The position numbers and the translations under genes were made by a program. A stretch of 64,000 nt of DNA from Adiantum capillus-veneris. Lineage: Eukaryota; Streptophyta; Polypodiopsida; Polypodiales; Pteridaceae. The DNA lies in the NCBI GenBank assembly GCA_014529385.2, contig CM043969.1, forward strand, positions 71,634,676 through 71,698,675. The letters are read 5' to 3'. Under the pieces are notes generated by a model, which had not been told where the DNA came from, ran no database searches, and saw only the letters and a list, made by a program, of their open reading frames with translations. Shown in pieces: positions 10,367 to 21,544 of the stretch (its first letter is position 1; each line of letters starts with the position of its first letter).

Positions 10367-11634
10367 TTACTGGCATTCTCCGTTGAGGTTTCCTGTTTTC
10401 TTTGCAAGTAACAGCTGTAACTCTACTTCTCTCTGTTTAATTGTCTTTTTTGCAAAAGGCAATTGCTTCGCCAACACTGTTGATAGAGCCGTAGTTGTTT
10501 CTAAGGAGAGAATTGGCTGGGCCGGAATGGCTATGGGCCGTATCGCCTTTGCTTTCCATTGGTATTTTGTTGCTGCCGATTTTTTTAGATGTTTTGGCAC
10601 TTCCTTGTTTGCCCCTAGTTTGTTGTTGATTGGCATCCACATAAGTCGGTTTTGCTTTTTCAAATGCAGCGGTCTGCCTTCCATTGTTACTTGTACTGAA
10701 GGGAGTTCCTTTTGCTTTTGTTTTGGTATCCAAATGCGAGTGACATTTGGGTTATGGTTAAGAATTTTCTTTGGGATCCATATTTGTTTTATGCCCTTGG
10801 TTTTTGGTGGAACCATCTACTTCATTGGAATTCTTTTGTTGCATTGTTGTTTGTCTGTCATGTCATTTCTATCCTTCCGCATCCATACTTGTTCCCCTGG
10901 TTTTGGTAACCTAGATCTTTGCATTGCGGCCGGTGACTTTGTATGTTTGCAATTAGCATGTTTGGCCTTTACCTGATTGTTGGTCTCAAGTATCATGTTG
11001 TTCTTTGATGGAATTTTTGCTTTTGGATTTTTTTCCAGTGATTGCCTGGCTTGCTGTTGATCATTCTGGTATTGCTGAGCAAAGGCTATCATCTGTTGTT
11101 CATGTGCATGCTGAATTTTGACTGCCTTTGCATTCCAATCTATCTGTACATTGTACTCTTTTTGCCAAGGTTGCCCCAACATCATTGGGTGTTGTGTGCT
11201 TTCATCCACCACCACATAGAATTTGTGTGGGTAAATATATTGATGTATCTGTACATGCAATATAGTCCATCCCAATGTTTTCAACGGGTGTGATGTGCTA
11301 CTTTCCAGCACTTGAGGAGTAGGATGAAGTTGACCTGTGAATTTGAGCTGTTGGTATAATCTGTAAGAGATCAAATTTACTGAGCTCCTGAATCAAGCAA
11401 TGCTGTCGATTCAACTTGATTTCTGCCCGCTTTGACCGCAATTATTGGCTCCACTGTTTCTTCATCCAGCTTCGTCAGTCGAATGGCATTGATTCGCAAT
11501 GGTGGTCCACTTTGTTGTTGTTGTCGTAGAAGTCTTCTTTTTGCAATGCGTTCTTTTGCTTCTGCTTGAGCTTCTTCTCGTACTCTTTGTTTTTCCTTCA
11601 TTCTTTGTTTTCCTTGATGAATTTGTTGGAGCAT
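10367..11634 (-). pseudogene. B1 pol C-terminus: second retropepsin domain (PR2) and W-x-P-K tail
   Basis: Downstream of integrase a retropepsin-like domain starts with ALLDSGAQ (near 11380), breaks by one base, then continues with NLISYRLYQQL and MMLGQPWQKEY, giving both hallmarks of the fold: D-S-G and the hydrophobic-hydrophobic-G motif. A Gln- and Lys-rich tail follows with WMRK, WIPK, WIPK and WMPI. A stop near 10817 interrupts the tail, and a final stop lies at 10367-10369. Family A has the same domain order at 52380-53526, so this is not a chance fusion. The upstream part (11634-11400) is a Lys/Arg/Gln-rich linker. Confidence 0.82.
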
Positions 11635-11682
11635 CTCCTGTGTGAGTGGTATATGATATCTCTTTAGTCGACATCCACTAAT

Positions 11683-12590
11683 CTAGTTCGGCATTTCTTC
11701 ACATGCTAATGTAGCAAGCTTGACAGCTCCACTTTGTGATAGATCACTAATCACAAATGGTCCCATCCCTCGCTTTTTAAGTTTCTTGGCATGTTGCTTC
11801 AAAGTATAAACAAGTACATAATCACCTGTTTTGAACGCTTTAGTGCACACATGTTTGTCAAAAAATTCTTTTTGTCTTCTCTTTTTTGCATAGATTGAAG
11901 CTACAACTCGTAATCGGAGTTCATCTAGCTTTTCAAGATCATCAATTCTTGAAGAGAGCTCATGCCCTGTCCATTCTAAACTTTTTGCTACTCGTAGAGT
12001 TGGAATTAAAAACTCTATGGATAGTATAGCATTTAGGCCAAACACCATGTTGTATGGTGTTGTTCCTATTGATGTTTTGTAAGCTACCCTGTATGCCCAT
12101 AGTGTTGAGTGTAGCTATTGATCCCAATCTGTTCTTGATTCTGACACTATTTTAGTGAGAACCGTGCATAGTGTTTTATTTGTCGCCTCAGCTTGTTCAT
12201 TGGCCCGTGGATGGTATGGTGCAGATTTCCTATGTATGACCATGAATTCCTCTAGCAGATATTCAATGACTTCATTGAGAAAACGTGTCCCACGGTCACT
12301 GACAATTTCTATTGGTAACCCGTATCGTACAAAAACATTCTCATACAAAAATTGTGCAGTGGTGCGTGCATCAGCTTTTTGTGTTGCCTTGGCTTCGACC
12401 CATTTTGTGAGATAGTCTGTAGCCACAATGATATATTGGGTATGGGTGTGCTATGCAGGTGGTGATATAGGTCCCACAAAATCAATGCCCCATTTTGCAA
12501 ATGCTCTTGCTCCCATCATTGGCCGTAATGGCATCTCATCTCTTTTTATTGGCACCTTGGTGCGTTGACATGCGTCACAGCGCTTTACAA
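11683..12590 (-). pseudogene. B1 integrase catalytic core and C-terminal domain
   Basis: The core begins with KWGIDFVGPIS near 12480 (first Asp), continues with VSDRGTRF near 12290 (second Asp), and the Glu is in the NEQAEATNKT segment near 12190. The C-terminal part (12048-11683) has the GDYVLVY and GMGPFVISDL motifs of the Ty3 integrase tail and no chromodomain. Stops interrupt at about 12427-12450, 12114 and 11683. The CDAC half of the second zinc finger lies at 12569-12581. Confidence 0.88.
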
Positions 12591-13257
12591 ATTCTTAAGC
12601 ATCTATGTGTAATGTAGGCCACCAAATTCCTGCGGTTAAGATAATTTTTGCCGTCTTATCGCCCGAAAAATGGCCTCCACTTATTTCGCTATGTGCATGT
12701 TCTAGAATTAGCAGGTATTCGCTTTCACTTGCACAGATTCTAAGTTGATTGTCCTTTCCTCGCTTATAGAGTTGGTTCCCAATTAACTGAAAGTCACGAG
12801 CTTCCAGCTCTACAGCTTTTTTTCGTGATCTTGTGATGTTCTCAGGGAATGTCCTGGTGGTTAAGAAGTCAATGATATATTGACTCCATGCAGGTGCTAT
12901 GTTTACCTGAAACAAAGTTGCGTGATTCACTGGTCTTTTGGCGCTACATATAGTACAATTGGTAACATAAGAATGTGTGTCTGCATACATAGTTGGCCAA
13001 TAAACCCCTAATTGTTTCAGTCTCTGGTGTGTTTTCACTGTTGAACAATGAAATGGACAATCCTGAACATGTGCTTCTTGAAGGTAGCACTCGAATTCTT
13101 CCGGGTTTATACATAATCGTAGGATTAGGTCCGATCCAAGATGATACAGCCGTCTTGCTATCAACTGGAAGTTTTTTGTTTGTTGAATTGTTTGTTGTTT
13201 GGATCTGTATTCCGTATTATCAAACCCACTTCCAAAGGAAAGAATGCTAACAATTTC
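12540..13257 (-). pseudogene. B1 tandemly duplicated linker and integrase H2C2 zinc module
   Basis: Between RNase H and the integrase core there are two copies of the same module. Each has a P-x-W-S linker start, a QLI-x(4)-LY-x(2)-G motif, a YLLI/YLQEAH helix, a G-x-WWPT/GVYWPT segment and a C-x2-C pair. Copy 1 runs about 13275-12945 (CTIC near 12950). Copy 2 runs about 12900-12560, with GGHFSG near 12670 and CDAC at 12569-12581. Normal Ty3 polyproteins, including family A here, have one. Copy 2 is the one joined to the catalytic core and best resembles the standard domain. Copy 1 differs in its His spacing. Confidence 0.82.
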
Positions 13258-13557
13258 CTAAGACCATTTGGGTACCATTTCAATAAATAAAAGATAAGCA
13301 TCTGGTATGTCATCATCTACTCCTTCAAGAGCTTCCCCGTTGTGTATCCTTGAAAGATGATCTGCTCGTAAATGGGTTTTTCCCTTTTTGACCACCACTG
13401 TGAAGTCAAATTCTAATAATATAATAAACCAGCGTAAAATTCGCCCTGTATTGCAAGGTTTATTTACCATATACAAAAGAGCTTGATGATCTGTGAAGAA
13501 CACAAATTTGTTTGCAAGCAAATAATGCCGAAATTTCTTAACAGCATAAATGTAAGG
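13258..13557 (-). pseudogene. B1 RNase H remnant (C-terminal two thirds)
   Basis: Frame with AVKKFRHYLLANKFVF, TDHQALLYMVNKPC and LRADHLSRIHNGE, matching the end of the Ty3 RNase H and the start of the linker. The upstream boundary at about 13557 is abrupt: the first part of RNase H and all of RT are missing. Confidence 0.88.
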
Positions 13558-14310
13558 TTTCCAGTTTCTGAAACCTTAAAGGTTGTATAAAGCTTAATCA
13601 AACTGATATGATTATTGAAAAAGCAATGTAGATTGTCCGACCATGGCAAATATTGGTATTTTTGGAATCTTAAGCACAGCAAACCCCGGGCTAGAAATTT
13701 TCAGAATTGAATTTCGATAAAAACTGGAATAGTTATAACCCCTGAAAGTTTACACTGTGAATTAAGTAAAATAGGTAAAATTGAAGGGTTGCAGTAATCA
13801 TTTAAGCATAGACTTTATTAAAGGTCTCCCAGATATTTATAAGATATTTACCAATTAAGCAAAATTAGGTCAAATTATAGCAAAATTGACATTTTAAAAG
13901 CTGGCAGGTAATGGGAGGGTCATCACTGACCTGCCAGGGACTCATTTAGCAGCAGGGGGCGTTTTTTGACTTGTTGGGGGCTGCTTGAACTTCAAGCAAC
14001 TGCCTTTTTCAGTCGGTGAGAGCTTATGAGTGCCAGAAAACTATAAATAGGACCCCTAGCTTCACATTTTACACAGACTCGGAGCCTTGACACACTCTCT
14101 CTCATCTAGTGAGACCGCTACGCAGAAATCATTAGAGATTAATCTCTAATTGATTAACCTAAATGATAATTTGTCTAATCTTTCTTAATTAGCAAGGTTA
14201 GATTAAGATATTTGTTAATAAATCAAAGATTAGGCCTATGCTCCTCAAATCTCTCATAATTAATTAATCTCTGCTGATTATTAGAATTAAGCTTAGTAAT
14301 ACTAAGCTAA
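13558..14310. other. Unidentified AT-rich segment in place of B1 RT, with a TATA box
   Basis: About 750 bp with no similarity to RT replace some 1.4 kb of expected RT and RNase H coding sequence. On the + strand there is a good TATAAAT at 14042-14048, followed by a CT-rich leader-like stretch and then AT-rich sequence with many TTAAT/ATTAA repeats. It could be a solo LTR or another short element combined with a deletion. I could not find matched ends or a TSD. Confidence 0.45.
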
Positions 14311-15350
14311 TTAATTATCCTCTATCACTCTTTCTAAGACGCATTCCTCTCTTCTTAAGCTTCCACAATGTGAAGCTCTGCACATCCATAGCTCTTTTGG
14401 TTGCCCTAACCATGCTGGGAGTTCTAATCCTGCTACTGTAGCTGAATCAAACTCTTCCACAGGTGTTTGATTCACATCTTTGTAACTATGGTCTTTCATG
14501 TGTATTTTAGTGGTTGTCTCGCCATGTCTGAGGTATATGTGGTCATAACCCCAATCTTGGAACATCTTCAATTGTCGCATGAATGGTCGTCCTAAGATGA
14601 TCTCGTAACTGTTCTTTTTGTCAAAATCGACTATTGCAAATGTACGCTCATATTCGATTCGGCACGGAGTGACAATCACTTTTTCTAAGAGTCCTAGGGG
14701 CTTCTCCATGAACCCATCTGCCAATTGCAGTTTCATTCTGGTAGTCCTCAAAGCTGGTTTTTTCCATTTTTTCCATATTTCCTTGGTGGCGATAGCAACT
14801 CCCGCTCCACTGTCAAGAAAGCTTTGGAAACTACTCCTTGGAATTCTACTGGTAGCGTGGTGTTTCCATCTTCTCCCTCGCAGTACTCTCCAACCTTGTT
14901 CAATGGTACTGGCCTAGTGTTTAGTTGAGGCCTGTCCAACTCTCTGATCCCTTCCTGTAGCTTCAAGGTGGGTTCTTTCACTCCAAATTTTTCTAGGCAT
15001 TTATGTACTGTGGTCCACATGTTTGGTCGTAACCTTAGGAGTTCAGCCAATGTGATTGTGCATGCCACCGGGGTGGGCAGCAACTCAATCAATCCTTGCG
15101 AATCCATCGTTTTGTTAGAAGAAAGTCTTTGAGATGGGATTGCTCTCACTTCTGACTTAGCTTCATACTCTCCTAGGTAAGAGGGTAAAGTTCTCAGCGA
15201 GTCTGGTTGGCTATGCCCAGAAATACTTGATCCTTGGTCTCCTCCTTTTGAATGTATCTCAAAGTTCATTTGTGATCTCGCTTCAAATTCTTCAATAGGA
15301 GGTAAGATCACATTCTTTTCTTTTCTCGTGCTATTCATGTGGTTACTCAT
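14311..15350 (-). pseudogene. B1 PR1 (gag-proximal aspartic protease)
   Basis: The domain has the active-site segment SGAGVAIATKEIW followed by LADGFMEKPLGLL and EIILGRPFMRQL, a classic retropepsin with the I-L-G-R motif. A one-base loss just before the SGA codons, near 14810, puts the catalytic Asp out of frame. The 200-codon stretch upstream (15350-14820) is a hydrophilic PR-proximal region like that of A2 (47670-48060). Confidence 0.82.
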
Positions 15351-15383
15351 CCTATTAGCCTCGTTGGCCTCACGGATTTGCTT

Positions 15384-18300
15384 TCACAGATCGTCTAGAC
15401 CGTTACAGTCCTTACCCATTTCTGCCAAGATTTTAGGCTGGAACCCGTCACTTGTCCCATCTGTGGTATTTGGCACTATGATAGGCTCTCCTCTGGACTC
15501 ATAGGCATTAGTGAGTCTTTCCTTTGTTTCTACATGTTTTTCTAAAGTTGGTTGGATAGGGGTTGGAGCTGGTGTCTGATGCCAATTTGCAGGTTTACCC
15601 AGCGGGTCTTCCATTAATGATTGAGCTGTTTCGATCATCTTTTTACACATATCCAACCTCTGTTTTTCTATTTCTGCATATGGATAAGTCATCCATCTTT
15701 GTTCGTGGGTTTGGTTCCTTTTAAATCTAGCTTCATAAGCTTTTAGCAGTGCATCCAACTGCTCATTTACCTTGTCTGCCAGTACAGATCCTCCTGATCC
15801 AGCACTTTTGGGCTTTGCTATTTCCTTGGGTGCGATGGTTGTTGTGGTGTGTGAGCTTAAGCTAGCTAGATCCTCTAACCGCTCCAATCTATCCTTTGTA
15901 TGTTTTAACTCCTCGGATAGAGCTGTTTGCTCTCGTTCCTTCCTGGATTTCCTACGCGCCTTTCTAGCTTTCCAAGTGCTTCTCTAATTTCTTGTTTCTG
16001 AACTTTGGGCATCGGTTTTTGGTTCTTCAACTATGGGTTCGTTCGTCCTTCTTTGAGCTTGGGCTTGTGTTACCGCCTGGATGGGTATGATTGTTTCATT
16101 TTCCGATCCTCCACTAGAAGATACTGTTTCTAGCATGGTCAAGGTGGTTTTTGCTCCTTTGCTCGGGTTTTTAGGGCAATCGGGAATCAAATGAGTAATT
16201 CCACATTCTGGGCAATACGTATTGACTCTAATGATTTCATCGTAAGGACAGTCTCTCAGCCAATGGTCTCCACCACACTTGTAGCAGGGTCCTTTGGGTT
16301 GTTGAGGTGCTCCTTGAGCTCCTCTTTGTTGGTATGCATGTCTCTGTCCGCCCATGCCTCCATTGGCTATGAACAACAATGTTCGTTCATCTAAGCATAT
16401 CTTCCTTCTCTTGCTGCCTGTGCAGCAGTTGGTGGTCCTGTATTTCCTATCATACTCCATGGTTCTGGTGTCGAGGGTTCTTCAGGTGGATAATAGACAG
16501 GGTTTGCCGCATATCTATTGGGATCTTCATAATATGCATGCATAGGCACCAAAGCCTTATCCTCTGATTCAGTTACAGTTGGTGTGTATCTTATACCAAC
16601 TGGTCATAATCCTGGTAGGGGTGGTTGTTGCCCCAACACTGGTTGTGGTATTTCTACACCTACAGGTCCTGGTAGGTTGCCTGCTTGATATCTAGGCATC
16701 GGTGGAACTTGAGGAGAAGCTACCGGAGCTTGGGGAGCGTAAGGTCTCTCTCTCACATATCCCTTGTTATAATAACATTCCTCGGTCCCATGGTTTGTCC
16801 ATTTTTGTTCAATAGCACACCACTTGGGCTCTTTAGCCAGGGGTTTGGCGTACAAGTTGATCTTTTTTAGTACTTCATCCACGAGCTGCTCCTGGTTTAC
16901 AGCTACTTCTCCTTTCGGTGATGTCTTAGAAGACTTGCTTCCACTTTGTTGTGAAGAAGAATCGTCATCAAGGTCCTTGAACTCCCCCTCTTTGTAGACC
17001 GCACAATTGTCCACAAAGTAAAGAGCCTCCTTGGTCAACTCATTCAACGTCGTGCTCCTCTTCATATATAAATCTTACTGGAGATCCGCATTCCTTAGTC
17101 CTTGGATGAATATCAGCATAAGTCTGGACTGAGTTGGCAGTTCTTCCACAGGGCAGAACTTAACATATCTTTTTAGTCTTAGGGCTGCCTTTCGTACAGA
17201 TTCTCCATCTTTCTGTTTGAATTTATGGATCTGTGAGACGCTATTATGAGCTATTCCCCTTTGTGAGAATTCCTCGATAAACTCGTCAAACACTTCCTCC
17301 ATGGACTCAAAGGCTCTAAGCTCTACAGAGTCAAACCAAGTGGCAGCATCTCCTCTAGGGTTAGTCCAAACCCTGCAAATTGGGTAGGAAAGTCTAACAC
17401 CTCTTCGGCTCTAATTACACGCACAAAGGCTGCTACATGATCTCTTGGGTCTCTGCTTCCTGTGTATTTCTTGTTTACCCATTTTTGCACTTGAGAAGGT
17501 CTAATTCTCCGATGGTCTACAAACCTCATCATTGGATCTCCACGTCCTAATCGATATACCTCCTCAGGTCTTCTGTAATAGGCTGGTTCCTCTCCCAGAG
17601 GTGCTCCTAAGCCATAATTTCTAACGGTTCTCGCTGGAGGTGGTTCATCTCTTCGAACTCGTTCTATGGGTGGTCCTCCAAGCTCTGTTGACCCTTGAGT
17701 CTTTGGCTTACTCTCTCCCTGATACCTTGAATAGAGTGGTGGTTCTTACAAATCCCTTAGCCCTTGTGCGGCTTGATAACCATCTCGGTTTCGGTCTTGC
17801 TCCATTGTTGCACTCTATCGGAGCCATGCCTGCAAGGATGGCTGGTTTGCTGGTTGGTCTTGGTTGCTGCATGCTTGCGGTCGGGTGGAATGTGAGGTAG
17901 CGTCATACTCATCTGAAAAAGGGTTCGTCGACTTACTTGGGGTGTAGGTGGCTCTTGGCACTTCTTCAGGGGCATATGCTGATGCTCCTGGATCTGTTGC
18001 CCTTTCTACCTCCTCTGGGAGAATACGTTGGTATTCTCGCCCGTATCTATCAACAAAAACTATACCCCTCCCCGTAGCTATTTCATAAGAGAATAAGTAA
18101 AGAACCTTGTCTTTGCTTAATTCGTTTACGTATGATTCTTTGCTGCGAAAGTAAGAGACTATATCCTCACTCTCATGCTTGTCGATTCCCACGTTCTCGT
18201 TATAAGTTGGAACCGTGGTTGTTTTCTTATCATACATAAAAATAGCTCCGGGCCGATCAATGTTTGGTGGCGGTTCTTGAGCTTCTGAAACCATTTTCCC

Positions 18301-18792
18301 TTTCGCCACGTTATCTCCATATCTGTTGTAATCTTCAAGGTTACTAACTATCAAATAGTGGTTCCCCTTTTCGTCTCGGAATCTATCTCCATCATCATAG
18401 ACTCGTATTATCTCCAATCTTTGAGCCGGTCTCTCTTTGATACAAATGCACTTGCATCCTCGATAGTCAGAATAGACTAGGGCTCCCCTCGATTTTGTTC
18501 CCTCTAAGAAGATCACAGTGAGTTTGGAATCATTCAAAGGATTTTGGGAGGTGCTTCCTCCTCGCATAGGTCCATCATAGGTGAAACCTCCTGACTGTTG
18601 ACTACCCATCATGAAGAAAGATTTGTCTGATGAAGTGTCAGTATCACTACCTTCCTCAATAATCGATGCTAGCGGATCTAGCCTTGCCTGAGTTACACTC
18701 TCTTCGGTGGACACTAAGCTACCTTGGTCACCTGCCACCTTCTGGTCTCTAACAATGTATCTTCCTGATCTTAAATTCATCAAACTTATCAA
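15384..18792 (-). pseudogene. B1 gag (broken)
   Basis: From ATG 18792 a 325-codon N-terminal region is followed by the retrotransposon gag capsid core at about 17550-17075 (WVNKKYTGSRDPRDHVAAF, IHKFKQKDGESVRKAALRLKRY), a proline-rich stretch, and two zinc knuckles near 16280-16150 (CYKCGGDHWLRDC and CPECGITHLIPDC, both C-x2-C-x3-H-x4-C). A charged tail runs to about 15390. At least five frame changes or stops lie between 17815 and 15984, so no full Gag can be made. Confidence 0.85.
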
Positions 18793-18815
18793 TGCAATTT
18801 ATCACAAATCCAACC

Positions 18816-18821
18816 ACTCAC
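18816..18821 (-). promoter_or_regulatory. Possible 5' splice site just upstream of B1 gag
   Basis: GCCAG|GTGAGT on the - strand, 25-30 bases before the gag ATG. With AG|GTAGGT at 20574-20579 just after the PBS, it suggests the long leader may be spliced. Unproven. Confidence 0.25.
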
Positions 18822-19202
18822 CTGGCAAAGGGTCAGTTTCTGCACAACTTCTTGCTTTGTTGCTGAATATACCTATACACAAGCGTTTTAATTTCGGCAA
18901 TCGAGTCAAAGCATTTATTTGCTAGAGGTTATCTTAGTAATGATTGGTGTAACTGGAGAGTTAATCTCAACCACTACTGTATTGTATACACTGCTGATGT
19001 TCTGGATTAGGTCTGCTAATCTGAAACTGTGCTTCCCTCGGATGTTGGTCAATTTACGCGAAAAAGGCTGAATTCAGTCTTTGCTTCGTCAAATGGGCAA
19101 ACAAGGTCCAAAATCACTTCTGAAAGAAGTTCTAGAACCCTTAAGCCAAATGGAATCTCACTGTCTATGCCCAGTCAAATTTTCTCTTCAGTAGGCCTCA
19201 AT

Positions 19203-20070
19203 AGACATCCTACGCGTAGGATGTCTCCTGCTTTGTTTTGCCTGGATTTTTGCACTATGGTTTCCCCTTGATGTGCTAAGCCCACAGCTGTTTTTACTTT
19301 TTGATTTGGACACCTATTAGCTGGTCAATGAGTCAGAAATCTGTTTCGACAGCCTATTGCTGATATTGATCAGTCTAATCAACTCCAATTTGGACCAAAA
19401 TTGACTAGGAGGCTTGCCTTAGGCTATTCAACACCTTGCTATGCTTACTGTCAAAGTCTGGCTTCAATTTCTTGCTTTAGACATCCTACACGTAGGATGT
19501 CTTTTTCATCAGAATGGATTCAAACTCAAAGCACAGGCCCCCCTTGAGTTGTTGATCACTTTGGTATACTCAAAATTTGGTTTAGAGTCCAAGATCACAC
19601 AGAAGACATCCTACGCGTAGGATGTCTTTTTGGCCTATTTGACCCCAGACTTGTCCCACAGCTTCCCCTTGATGTCAGTAACCCAGTGGTATGCTTAGAT
19701 TTTGGTTTGGATTTCAAAAGTCCCAAATTTTAGCTGTTCTTGCCTTTTTTAGTCAAAAGTGCTAAAGTCCGCTTTGAACCCAATTTTCTCACCCAAATGA
19801 GGTGAAACCCTTTTCAGTCACTCAATATATCATGCAGGACATGCTCATGTAGCCATCTTATGGTTTTGGTCTCAAAATAATTTTTTGGCCCTATTTGGGT
19901 AGGATGTTTGGCAAATTCAATCTATCTGGCCTTATCCTGTCAAGATATGGTCAAATTTCCACTTTCTAGTTGAAATTAGGGTAAACCCTACCTTCTGAAC
20001 ACACTGGTCAACTCAAAATCCCAAAATTCCTCCCAGATTAGCCTATAGACATCCTACGCGTAGGATGTCT
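19203..20070. repeat. B1 5' leader palindromes
   Basis: Four further copies of the 24-bp palindrome lie in the leader between PBS and gag: 19203-19226 (perfect), 19479-19502 (one mismatch), 19604-19627 (perfect) and 20047-20070 (perfect). Spacings are 276, 125 and 443 bp. The 3' neighbours on the + strand are either TTTTTCATC or CCTG, as in the post-pol array, so the two arrays share an origin and an orientation. The rest of the leader (18793-20590) is AT-rich and holds no long ORF. Confidence 0.92.
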
Positions 20071-20592
20071 CCTGGCTTAAAATTAAATTTTTTTCTGACA
20101 TGAATGCTTTGTAGATATATCAGAAACACTCACGGTAACTTTTGAACTTCAATTAGGCTTTCAAATACACTTTTGCGTCTTTTTGCGTCTTTTACAAACT
20201 TGTGATGACTTTACCAAGCAAGTGTACATGCATGAAATGCTCTAGATCCTGAATCATGATGTCCTACTTACTCTGCTCCTACTTATCATGTGAAATGGTG
20301 ATAATAGTGTTTCTGGTTGCTTTTTGGCCTCTCCGGACTCTCAAGCTCTCCTCTCGCTGCTTCTACCACTCCAACTCCTACTCAAGAACTCGACTACTAC
20401 CTAAAACTATCTTGGTCTACCTAATCTACCTAAGTCGAAGGATCTAGGCCAGACACACGCTTCCTAGACTCCCTCTAAGACCTAGAGAGTCCTCCACCCT
20501 TTAATCCTATCTAAATGTAAAACAAGATTCTTGGCAAGCCAAAAATCCCAATCCTCAAGGATTAGTCTCGGTCACCTACCTAAGGTTTTCGT

Positions 20593-20609
20593 CCCCAGCA
20601 GCGGCGCCA
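20593..20609 (-). other. B1 primer binding site (tRNA-Asp type)
   Basis: On the - strand TGGCGCCGCTGCTGGGG, one base inside the 5' LTR. It pairs with the 3' end of plant tRNA-Asp with about two mismatches. tRNA-Asp priming is typical of Athila-like Ty3 elements. It fixes the 5' end of B1 at the right side. Confidence 0.85.
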
Positions 20610-20610
20610 A

Positions 20611-21539
20611 TGTTGGACGGATACGCCGCGACAGACGTCAGCACAGTGAGAACTCACCTAACATATAATGTCAGCTAAGGACGAAGCTCGACCCGCAGGC
20701 GCGTGGAAGCAAGCATAAGGTGTCAACCTACACTCGACCGACTCCTAACTAATTCCTACAGAGGTCTCTACCAATTGTTTAAGTCACAGCCTTCAAGAGT
20801 GCATAAGAGGAAACTTCCTACAACGCTTTATAGAGCCGAACACCCATCAAACAATCTCGAAACACCATAGAACTTGAAGGAGACCCTACCAATAGGTCGC
20901 TCTCCCTAAGGTCTATGAACCAAAACCCCAACCCAAAACACTCGGTGCAAAATCACGTAGGATGTCTGGCCGAAATTCGTAGGTCTTCGTTTCCGAAATC
21001 TAAAGTGCCTAATGTGTAGTTCTACTCAATGTGAACGCGTGGATATGCTGCAATGCAAAATCAGACAACGTATGCTCACCAAAACACCAGATGAATCTCG
21101 TAGAAGGAGCTCGCAAAACCGGACCGTACGCGCGCAATGTAGGTATCGGCACTTAGCTCTCGTCAGGGGCAACACGCTGCACTTCTCCGCACTCAATTCC
21201 GACCACCGGAGCACACGTAGCGTCAAGATGAAGCTCGCACTCTCTCTCGTACACAGTACGCTCACTCACAGACTTCAAAACTTGTTTTTTTTTTAATGAC
21301 AAATGGTGCTTCATTAAGGTCAAAAAGTGGTATATATACCTTACAATTCTCAAACCCTAAAGTTCCAAAATCAACCATCTACTCAATCTATCTATCAAAA
21401 CTGGGATACAATCTGGAAACTTCTGTAAGTCCCAATATTTACAAGGTGAAAAATCAAGTTTTCCTCAATTAATGAATAATTACAAAAATAATAATCCTCC
21501 GAGTAGTAAGTTGCCGTGGGGTGTGTCCAGCTTCTAACA
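20611..21539 (-). repeat. B1 5' LTR
   Basis: Pairs with 3322-4255. On the + strand it starts TGTTGGACGG and ends CTTCTAACA. TATATATA lies at 21331-21338 and a palindrome half-site at 20955-20967. It lacks an 11-12 base insertion near its middle that the 3' LTR has. Confidence 0.95.
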
Positions 21540-21544
21540 AAAAC
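21540..21544. repeat. Target-site duplication of B1, right copy (AAAAC)
   Basis: Matches 3317-3321. A1 pol coding resumes directly after it. Confidence 0.93.

Larger units (their letters stand above)
3322..21539 (-). mobile_element. Ty3/gypsy LTR retrotransposon, family B copy B1 (18.2 kb)
   Basis: Two LTRs of about 930 bp (3322-4255 and 20611-21539), a tRNA-Asp-type primer site next to the right LTR, a polypurine tract next to the left LTR and a 5-bp TSD define a - strand element inserted in A1. Reading from 21539 downwards: 5' LTR, PBS, palindrome-bearing leader, gag, PR1, a gap where RT should be, RNase H, two linker-plus-zinc modules, integrase, PR2, W-x-P-K tail, internal PPT, palindrome array, large accessory ORF, PPT, 3' LTR. 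About 26 substitutions plus a short indel separate the LTRs by eye (near 2.8%). RT is missing and the frames are broken, so the copy is non-autonomous. Confidence 0.94.

Noticed and set aside
10383-10976. A 197-codon + strand frame
   Set aside because: Antisense to the B1 pol tail. The - strand frame has a family counterpart; this one has hydrophobic composition typical of the reverse of a basic coding frame.
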